The notes under the pieces were generated by a model. It was not told the DNA's origin and searched no databases. It saw nothing but the letters and a program-made list of their open reading frames with translations. DNA of 8,667 nt from Pseudomonadota bacterium (lineage in GTDB: Bacteria > Pseudomonadota > Alphaproteobacteria > Acetobacterales > Acetobacteraceae), in contig JAJZEG010000210.1 of assembly GCA_021828605.1 (NCBI GenBank), positions 1 through 8,667 on the forward strand, in the 5' to 3' direction. Each line of letters opens with the position of its first letter. Positions within the stretch are counted from its first letter, which is position 1. Below, piece by piece: positions 4,479 to 8,667 of the stretch. Both the position numbers and the translations under genes were made by a program.

Positions 4479-6161
4479 ATGATGGTTCCGAATTTACCAA
4501 CGCCCGCATCGCCACCAAGCCTTGCCGGATCGACCGGCTTGACGCCCAGCACGACGACCAACCCCTTGGCCCCTAACGCCGCCAAGCCTGGTGCTGCGGG
4601 TGCGGGAGGGCAGTTCGATGCGGCGTTGCGGATGGCTTCAGGCGGACCGGCGATGACTGCTAACAGTAAGCAGGGTGTGGTGGCGCAACCGGCTCCTGGC
4701 GTGCCGGACGGGCACGAAGGGCCGCATCTGCCGGGGTTATTGGCTCATCAATCGCCCAGTCGGGCCTCCAGTCGGGCCCCTAGCCGGTCACCGAGCCGGT
4801 CACCGAGCCGGATTCCGATGTTCGGAGCCGGATTGCAGGCGGCGAAGCCGTTGGCTGCGACAATGCAAGCGACGGGGCGCGTTACGGTTGGGGCAACGGG
4901 TTTGGGCGCGGCTGCGACTGAGGCGGGGTCGGCGGTTGCACCGTTAGAGACGGGACCGATCAAGGCAAGCGGCTTGCGTTCGGGGATTAGGGGGGCGCAA
5001 GGAGCGCCCTCTCAGCCGGTGCAACAAGCGGTAGGGAAATCGCAAGACAAGCGGATCGGGCGCTCAGGCGAATCGGTTGGGGTGACGTCGTCGCTGACGG
5101 CTGCGCCGCTCGCGATGGTGCTGCCGGTGCCGGTCGCGGTGACGTTGCCATCAGCGTCGTTCCATGCGGGTGTCGGTGCGGCGGGAGGTGTTAGCGGCGC
5201 CGCGCCCAAGATCACGCTTGGGGGCATGGCGGGGCATGGCTTGAGCGATGGAGCGGCGGCGCGTGTGGTCGATCAAACGGGGCAAGGTTCAAATGGGCAA
5301 GGTCCAAATGGGCAAGTGGGGCCGATCCCTAACGCCAAACCGTCCGGTGCGGCGACAAAGATCGGTTCGAATTCGGTAGTGAATCATTTAGCGCCTATCG
5401 GGGATCAGGCGGCGCCTGGGGCGGGTAAAGCGGGCACTTCGGGGCCGAACACCCGACATGACGGCGCCGCCGCTCCGAATGCGCCGGTCAATTTAGCCTT
5501 AGCGGGGCAAGCGGCATCGGTGGGCGTCGCGGCGTTACCTGGTTCGAGCGCGCCCGCTTCGTCCGCCTTGAACGCACCGGTGGCGCATCCGGTGAGTGCG
5601 CAAGTGGCGGCGGCGTTAGTGGCGGCGGGGCCGGTGCAGGCCGATGGATCGCATCATTTGACCATTGCGCTGGCACCGCCCGCCATCGGTCCGGTGATGG
5701 TTGCGATCAAGCGGAATGGTGATGGCACCTCGCACATTGCGGTCAGCGCGGTTGATCCGGTTACGTTGTCGGCGCTGCGCAATGATCATGCCGGGTTGGT
5801 CGAGGCGCTCGCTCAAGCGGGCATCACCGCCCATGAAACGGGCGTTAGTTTTCACCTTGCCGCGAGCCAAGCTGCCGACGCGGTCGCGCCGATGTTGCAA
5901 ACTGCCGGGAATGGCGGTGCGCATTCCGGCACCGGGCAGCATCAATCGCCAGGATTATCGCTGGGTCAAGGGGCTATGGGCCAAGGGTTGGCCGGGCAGT
6001 CAGGAGGGCAGTCGGGCGGGCAGCCGGGGCGGTTGGGCGAGGCTGCGTCGGGGCGTGCGCCGGGTGCAATACCGGTGCGGCTGATCGCGGACGGTGATAG
6101 TGGATCAATCGCCAATTCTTCACTCAATCTTAAGAAATTTGGGTTAGATGTTACTGCGTAA
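4479..6161 (+). CDS. fliK: Flagellar hook-length control protein FliK
   Basis: FliK is exported during hook growth, acts as a molecular ruler, and switches the export gate from hook to filament substrates. The 560-residue product shows the expected two-part build. There is a long low-complexity Pro/Ala/Gly/Ser N-terminal and central region, then a C-terminal Flg_hook domain at about residues 374-461. That domain carries LTIALAPPAIGPVMVAI, then NDHAGLVEALAQAGI, matching the family pattern L-x-P-x-x-L/I-G-x-V-x-V and L-x-x-x-L-x-x-A-G. A disordered Gly/Gln/Ser tail follows. Residues 92-111 are five S/A-P/S-S-R tetrapeptides. The frame is open back to a TTG at 4446. I prefer ATG 4479 (or the adjacent ATG 4482) because a sigma-54 promoter occupies 4451-4467. 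A run of seven G precedes the ATG and AGG is at 4468-4470. flgD follows after 24 nt. Confidence 0.85.
   Translation: MMVPNLPTPASPPSLAGSTGLTPSTTTNPLAPNAAKPGAAGAGGQFDAALRMASGGPAMTANSKQGVVAQPAPGVPDGHEGPHLPGLLAHQSPSRASSRAPSRSPSRSPSRIPMFGAGLQAAKPLAATMQATGRVTVGATGLGAAATEAGSAVAPLETGPIKASGLRSGIRGAQGAPSQPVQQAVGKSQDKRIGRSGESVGVTSSLTAAPLAMVLPVPVAVTLPSASFHAGVGAAGGVSGAAPKITLGGMAGHGLSDGAAARVVDQTGQGSNGQGPNGQVGPIPNAKPSGAATKIGSNSVVNHLAPIGDQAAPGAGKAGTSGPNTRHDGAAAPNAPVNLALAGQAASVGVAALPGSSAPASSALNAPVAHPVSAQVAAALVAAGPVQADGSHHLTIALAPPAIGPVMVAIKRNGDGTSHIAVSAVDPVTLSALRNDHAGLVEALAQAGITAHETGVSFHLAASQAADAVAPMLQTAGNGGAHSGTGQHQSPGLSLGQGAMGQGLAGQSGGQSGGQPGRLGEAASGRAPGAIPVRLIADGDSGSIANSSLNLKKFGLDVTA
4752..4811 (+). repeat. 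Five 12-bp tandem repeats in fliK encoding xxSR tetrapeptides
   Basis: Units at 4752, 4764, 4776, 4788 and 4800 encode SPSR, ASSR, APSR, SPSR and SPSR. The last two are identical at the DNA level (TCACCGAGCCGG); the others have diverged mostly at synonymous or Ala/Ser positions. The whole array is in frame and adds regularly spaced arginines to an otherwise uncharged ruler region. Confidence 0.85.
5280..5318 (+). repeat. 15-bp tandem repeat in fliK encoding GQGxN
   Basis: Two copies of GGGCAAGGTYCAAAT (5280-5294 and 5295-5309), differing at one base, are followed by a partial third, GGGCAAGTG (5310-5318). They encode a GQGSN-GQGPN-GQV type stretch in the low-complexity middle of FliK. Confidence 0.75.
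5994..6029 (+). repeat. Three 12-bp tandem repeats near the fliK 3' end encoding GQSG/GQPG
   Basis: Units GGGCAGTCAGGA, GGGCAGTCGGGC and GGGCAGCCGGGG follow each other without gaps in frame and encode G-Q-S-G, G-Q-S-G, G-Q-P-G in the disordered tail after the Flg_hook domain. Confidence 0.75.
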
Positions 6162-6185
6162 TCACTCGAGCATCAGGGTATCAGG

Positions 6186-6926
6186 ATGAGTATTGTCACC
6201 GTGGCTAATCAGCAGAATCAACTGGCCGCTGCGGCCAATAATGCGGCGTATAGTGTGAGCAACACAGCGACGGGTGCCAGTAGCGCGTCGGGGGCGTCGG
6301 GGTCTGGCACGGGAGCCAATGCGCTGGGCACGCTCAGCACCAATTTCAGTAGTTTCTTGAACCTGTTGATGACCCAACTGAAGAATCAGAACCCGACCAG
6401 TCCTCTCGACTCCAATCAATTTACCTCAGAACTGGTGCAGTTTTCGCAAGTGGAGCAGCAGATCAACACCAATACCGGGCTGGGCCAACTGATCCAACTG
6501 ACTCAGGCGGGCGATTTGACCCAGGCCAGCGCGATGCTGGGCAGCGCGGTGACGGCAAAATCGAGCCAGATTCCGCTGCAAAATGGCAAGGCGCAACTCA
6601 CCTTTACCGCCCCGGCGGCGGAACCGGCGGCGATCGCGATTTATAATTCGTCCGGGCAACAAATTCTCACCGCATCCGTCAACGCGCAGCAGGGCAGTAA
6701 TCAATGGAATTGGAATGGGCGCGATAGTAACGGCGCAACCGTGCCCGATGGGGCGTATACCGTCGCTGTGATCGGGGCAAATACCAATGGGTCGACCTCG
6801 GCGTTGCCGTTCACCGTTACCGGCACCGCGACGGGGGTTACCAGCGCAAATAATTCGCTCTCGCTCAGCCTTGGTTCGCTTACCGTGCCGTTCAGCGCGG
6901 TGCAGAGCGTTAACAAAGCCGGGTGA
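6186..6926 (+). CDS. flgD: Flagellar hook capping protein FlgD
   Basis: FlgD sits at the tip of the growing hook and guides assembly of FlgE subunits; FlgK replaces it when the hook is complete. The 246-residue product has a Ser/Gly/Ala-rich N-terminal export segment. Residues 57-91 hold the diagnostic block FLNLLMTQLKNQNPTSPLDS followed by NQFTSELVQFSQVEQ. An Ig/Tudor-like beta domain around residues 165-206 contains GSNQWNWNGRDSNGATVPDG and YTV, the FnIII-like FlgD signature. A C-terminal strand pair ends in LTVPFSAVQSV. The start ATG has CAGGG at 6174-6178, 7 nt upstream. It follows fliK by 24 nt, so the two are probably one unit under the sigma-54 promoter at 4451. In many genomes flgD directly precedes flgE on the same strand; here it is divergent from it. 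Confidence 0.95.
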   Translation: MSIVTVANQQNQLAAAANNAAYSVSNTATGASSASGASGSGTGANALGTLSTNFSSFLNLLMTQLKNQNPTSPLDSNQFTSELVQFSQVEQQINTNTGLGQLIQLTQAGDLTQASAMLGSAVTAKSSQIPLQNGKAQLTFTAPAAEPAAIAIYNSSGQQILTASVNAQQGSNQWNWNGRDSNGATVPDGAYTVAVIGANTNGSTSALPFTVTGTATGVTSANNSLSLSLGSLTVPFSAVQSVNKAG

Positions 6927-6939
6927 GACGGGTGACGGG

Positions 6940-7002
6940 CTAGGGCAATAATCACCTGAATGGAATCGCAAGATTCCACTCAGATGATTGAAATTGCTCT
7001 AG
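6940..7002. repeat. REP-like extragenic palindrome, 63 nt, CTAG-bounded
   Basis: The element starts CTAGGGCAAT (6940-6949) and ends ATTGCTCTAG (6993-7002). Its tip is a perfect 7-bp stem, TGGAATC/GATTCCA, closed by the GNRA-type tetraloop GCAA (6968-6971). Between tip and base the arms pair with two mismatches and one 3-nt bulge. It begins 14 nt after the flgD stop. Size, base pairing, CTAG ends and location after a gene are typical of repetitive extragenic palindromes, and GAGCA/TGCTC-ended elements are common in alphaproteobacterial genomes. It may protect or end the fliK-flgD message, but no U-tract follows. Confidence 0.7.
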
Positions 7003-7229
7003 TTGGCGTGCGAGCGGATGACGGGCGAATTGGTGGCTTGATGGGGGGGACATCAGGCGGATCAGACGGGCTGTGCGGTTCGGGGCGGGCGCGGCTTGAC
7101 TGGCATAGCGGGCAGGCGGGCAGGCGGGCTTGGGGTTGATGGAGCCGCGCGGGGAATGGCTTGCGCTGCTTGGGCAGCTTATCACGGGCGGGGCGGGTGT
7201 GAGATAGTGGGCATAGGAGCGGAAGTCCG
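7003..7229. other. Gene-poor stretch with a short GC-rich repeat
   Basis: No open frame here has a convincing start, composition or family resemblance. The only structure I see is an 8-bp tandem repeat at 7107-7130 (AGCGGGCA, GGCGGGCA, GGCGGGCT). The rest is G-rich unassigned DNA between the converging flgD and lipoprotein genes. Confidence 0.5.
7107..7130. repeat. Three 8-bp tandem units (GGCGGGCA-like)
   Basis: Contiguous units at 7107, 7115 and 7123 differ only at the first or last base. They lie in non-coding sequence and look like simple slippage repeats. Confidence 0.6.
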
Positions 7230-7289
7230 ATGCGGGTGACAGAGTCTACCGGGTGGCGCGCGGCGTGGTTGTTCGATGCCTGGGGGTGA
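7230..7289 (+). CDS. Possible 19-residue Trp-rich small ORF
   Basis: An ATG at 7230 preceded by AGGAG (7215-7219, 10 nt away) opens a frame encoding MRVTESTGWRAAWLFDAWG and stopping at TGA 7287-7289. Three of 19 residues are Trp. The stop lies within the left arm of the strong hairpin at 7284-7325. This looks like the plan of a leader peptide with attenuator, but no plus-strand gene follows (the next genes are on the minus strand), so it is more likely chance. It is recorded because no other coding signal exists in this stretch. Confidence 0.12.
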   Translation: MRVTESTGWRAAWLFDAWG

Positions 7290-7325
7290 GATGCTGCGTT
7301 TGGTTAAACGGTGGGCATCTCACCC
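7284..7325. other. Strong two-stem hairpin in convergent intergenic region
   Basis: GGGTGAGATGC (7284-7294) is the exact complement of GCATCTCACCC (7315-7325). Inside, CGTTT (7297-7301) pairs with AAACG (7306-7310) around a GGTT loop, with a small internal loop between the stems. No U-run follows on either strand. It may act as a factor-assisted terminator between the converging flgD and lipoprotein transcripts, or be an extragenic palindrome. Confidence 0.7.
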
Positions 7326-7330
7326 GGGCA

Positions 7331-7374
7331 GTTGGCGGGCGGTTGGTCGGCAGTTGGTCGGCAGTTGGCGGGCG
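7331..7374. repeat. Four 11-bp tandem repeats in A-B-B-A order
   Basis: The array reads GTTGGCGGGCG (7331-7341), GTTGGTCGGCA (7342-7352), GTTGGTCGGCA (7353-7363), GTTGGCGGGCG (7364-7374). The two outer units are identical and the two inner units are identical. It runs up to the hairpin downstream of the lipoprotein gene. It encodes nothing recognisable. Confidence 0.9.
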
Positions 7375-7396
7375 CGCAGACGGGCGGGTCTGCGCG
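7373..7396 (-). terminator. GC-rich hairpin just after the lipoprotein gene, possible terminator
   Basis: CGCGCAGAC (7373-7381) is the exact complement of GTCTGCGCG (7388-7396) with a 6-nt GGGCGG loop. It begins 3 nt past the lipoprotein stop codon on the minus strand. The perfect 9-bp stem and its position suit a transcript 3' end, but the usual U-tract is missing, so a Rho-dependent or stabilising role is as likely. Confidence 0.4.
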
Positions 7397-7399
7397 GGT

Positions 7400-7765
7400 T
7401 TAGTTGCAATCATTGCCGTGCAGGGTGAAGGAGCGGACCAGCTTGCCTTGGAGAGCGAAGGTCGTGGTGCAGGTTTCGCTGTTGTAGGAAGGCGGGAAAC
7501 CGTCATCGGCGAACGCGCCGTAATCGGCATAGTAGATCGGGCCGACGCCATAAGAGCCGGGGCTGTAGGAGATGTGGTGTTTGACATAGGCGTAATAGGT
7601 GACGCCATTCACCGTGATCCGCCGATTGGGCACGCCGAGCTGCGCCACCAGAACCGAAACCGGTTGGCCAACATAGGCGGACATTTTTTGCGCCTGGGTT
7701 GGACCCACGGTGCATCCGGCCAAGCCAAGGGCGATTGCCGGTATCGCGAACACAAGACGCTTCAT
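7400..7765 (-). CDS. Small BamE/SmpA-like outer-membrane lipoprotein of unknown role
   Basis: The 121-residue product begins MKRLVFAIPAIALGLAGC, a lipoprotein signal peptide with lipobox L-A-G-C and the acylated Cys at residue 18. The mature part contains VGQPVSVLVAQLGVPNRRITVNGVTYYAYV (residues about 32-61 when read through), the pattern G-x-x-x-x-x-L-x-x-x-L-G-x-P seen in BamE/SmpA-like folds. It then has a Tyr/Gly-rich loop and a C-terminal CTTTF...GNDC with two Cys (99 and 120) that could form a disulphide in the periplasm. The ATG at 7763-7765 is chosen over an in-frame ATG 60 nt upstream because it has GGAGG (7771-7775) 5 nt away and gives a clean signal peptide. It begins 50 nt after epmA and may be cotranscribed. 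Similar lipoproteins of unknown function are common in alphaproteobacteria; a BAM-complex role is not shown. Confidence 0.8.
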   Translation of the reverse strand: MKRLVFAIPAIALGLAGCTVGPTQAQKMSAYVGQPVSVLVAQLGVPNRRITVNGVTYYAYVKHHISYSPGSYGVGPIYYADYGAFADDGFPPSYNSETCTTTFALQGKLVRSFTLHGNDCN

Positions 7766-7815
7766 GATAACCTCCATAGGTTGGGCATATACTCTGGTGA
7801 TGTTTCGGCAATATG

Positions 7816-8667
7816 TCAGAGCCATAACACATCTGTGATCCGCGGGGCGTTGGCCGCGATCATTGCCAGCCGGTCAAAACCCATCGCGATGCCTGAACAA
7901 GGCGGCAGGTGGGCGACGGCGGCGAGGAAATCATCATCGAGCGGCCAGTCGGGGCGGGCGTTGAGCTGGTGGCGGCGGGCGCGATCCGCTTCGAAGCGGG
8001 CGCGTTGTTCGGTGGCATCGGTGAGTTCGACAAAACCGTTCGCCAGCTCCATGCCGCATAGATAAAGCTCGAACCGCTCGGCGACCCGGGGGTCATTTGG
8101 GTTGCGCCGGGCCAGAGCGGCGAGCGGGGTGGGCCAGTCGGTGAGGATTGTCGGCCCTGCTTTTCCCAGATGGGGCTCGACGGCACCGAGCATCAGGCGG
8201 AAGAACAGATCATCCCAGGGCTCGTCCGCGCGCAGGGTCACCCGCGCATCGGCGGCGAGACCGGCGGCATCGCCGATGCTGGCGAGCACATCGATCCCCA
8301 GATGGCGGTGGAAGGCTTCGGCGACGGAGAGGTGCTCGACCCGGTCGAGCCGGTTGGTGACGCCCCGGCAGGTGACCTCCGGCGGCAGGACCGCGCGCAG
8401 CAGAGCGAGGGTTTCATTGATCAAAGCGGTCAGATCGGCCTCAAGGCAATACCATTCGAGCATGGTGAACTCGGCTTCATGGGTGGCGGATCCCTCATTG
8501 TTGCGCCAGACCCGGGCGAGTTGGAATATCGGTCCGGCACCCCCGGCGAGTAGTTTTTTCATCGCAAATTCCGGGCTGGTATGCAGCCAGAGCGGCGTGG
8601 CCGCGCCATCCGGGGCAAGCTGTTCGGTGGCGAAGGCCTGCACATAAACCTCCTCGCCGGGTGCAAG
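7816..8667 (-). CDS. epmA: Elongation factor P (R)-beta-lysine ligase EpmA (GenX/PoxA), 3' part
   Basis: EpmA is a class II lysyl-tRNA synthetase paralogue without the anticodon-binding domain; it attaches (R)-beta-lysine to a conserved lysine of EF-P, helping ribosomes through proline-rich stretches. The 283 visible residues run off the right edge, lacking roughly the first 45-55 residues including class II motif 1. They contain LHTSPEFAMKKLLAGG, motif 2 (FQLARVWRNNE, then HEAEFTMLEWY), the substrate-pocket segment RVAERFELYLCGMELANGF, and motif 3 (CSGIAMGFDRLAM). The Ala in SGIAMG sits where E. coli EpmA has Ala298 and LysRS has Gly, which supports EpmA rather than LysS. An apparent GTG start at 8641-8643 is internal: the frame continues to the edge as LAPGEEVY with family-like sequence. 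Its partners efp and epmB are not in view and could lie beyond the right edge. Confidence 0.93.
   Translation of the reverse strand, partial: LAPGEEVYVQAFATEQLAPDGAATPLWLHTSPEFAMKKLLAGGAGPIFQLARVWRNNEGSATHEAEFTMLEWYCLEADLTALINETLALLRAVLPPEVTCRGVTNRLDRVEHLSVAEAFHRHLGIDVLASIGDAAGLAADARVTLRADEPWDDLFFRLMLGAVEPHLGKAGPTILTDWPTPLAALARRNPNDPRVAERFELYLCGMELANGFVELTDATEQRARFEADRARRHQLNARPDWPLDDDFLAAVAHLPPCSGIAMGFDRLAMIAANAPRITDVLWL

Noticed and set aside
6952..7185. 77-residue minus-strand open frame after flgD
   Set aside because: It overlaps the REP-like palindrome and slippage repeats and shows only Pro/Ser/Ala-rich low-complexity sequence.
7107..7374. CRISPR array or transposon end in the repeat-rich intergenic region
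   Set aside because: Units are 8 or 11 bp and directly abut without spacers; there is no cas gene, transposase or long terminal inverted repeat.
7766..7815. Sigma-70 promoter between epmA and the lipoprotein gene
   Set aside because: TTGCCG and TATATG are present on the minus strand but only 14 nt apart, too close for a normal promoter; cotranscription is the simpler reading.
7766..7825. Upstream ATG giving the lipoprotein a 20-residue N-terminal extension
   Set aside because: The extension overlaps the epmA stop region and spoils the lipoprotein signal peptide; the inner ATG has a strong GGAGG 5 nt away.
7253..8065. 270-residue plus-strand open frame across the lipoprotein gene and epmA
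   Set aside because: It runs antisense through two genes with clear motifs and through the 11-bp repeats; the translation has no family resemblance.
8102..8647. 181-residue plus-strand open frame opposite epmA
   Set aside because: Antisense to the conserved class II synthetase core; Arg/Ser-rich shadow typical of GC-rich DNA.

Overview
The window looks like a late flagellar gene block from an alphaproteobacterium of moderately high GC, most likely Acetobacteraceae or a related Rhodospirillales lineage. That assignment rests on protein style (Ala/Gly/Ser/Thr/Gln-rich hook proteins), gene order, sigma-54-type flagellar promoters and a bacterial-lysyl-ligase-type epmA. It is inference, since no database search was possible.

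Layout. Bases 1-38 (minus) hold the first 12 codons of a gene that looks like a flagellin, cut by the left edge. It is the last visible gene of a minus-strand run flgE (2760-4076) > flgK (1223-2737) > flgL (135-1226) > flagellin. flgE and flgK are 22 nt apart, flgK and flgL overlap by ATGA, and flgL and the flagellin are 96 nt apart. Bases 4077-4478 form a divergent control region. To its right on the plus strand lie fliK (hook-length control, 4479-6161) and flgD (hook cap, 6186-6926). Bases 6927-7399 are a convergent, gene-poor stretch filled with hairpins and short tandem repeats. The right end carries, on the minus strand, the 3' part of epmA (EF-P lysine ligase, 7816 to beyond the edge) followed by a small BamE-like lipoprotein gene (7400-7765).

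How it fits together. FlgD caps the growing hook, FlgE is the hook subunit, FliK measures the hook and switches the export gate, and FlgK and FlgL form the hook-filament junction on which flagellin polymerises. The two transcription units that together make and stop the hook share one intergenic region. I see a near-consensus sigma-54 promoter facing each way (4159-4175 minus for flgE, 4451-4467 plus for fliK). Between them are three copies of CGGCAAAAnnnrCC (4216-4274), placed as an upstream activator array should be. This is the best-supported new observation in the window.

Other structure: a perfect 20-bp-arm hairpin plus a related second hairpin between the activator array and the fliK promoter; a structured flgE leader; a CTAG-bounded 63-nt REP-like palindrome just after flgD; a strong hairpin overlapping the stop codon of a possible 19-residue Trp-rich ORF; a 4 x 11-bp ABBA tandem repeat; and in-frame tandem repeats in fliK and flgK. 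I found no rRNA, tRNA, CRISPR, insertion sequence, defence cassette or wholly novel protein system. Apart from the regulatory and repeat DNA, the coding content is ordinary flagellar machinery plus EF-P modification.
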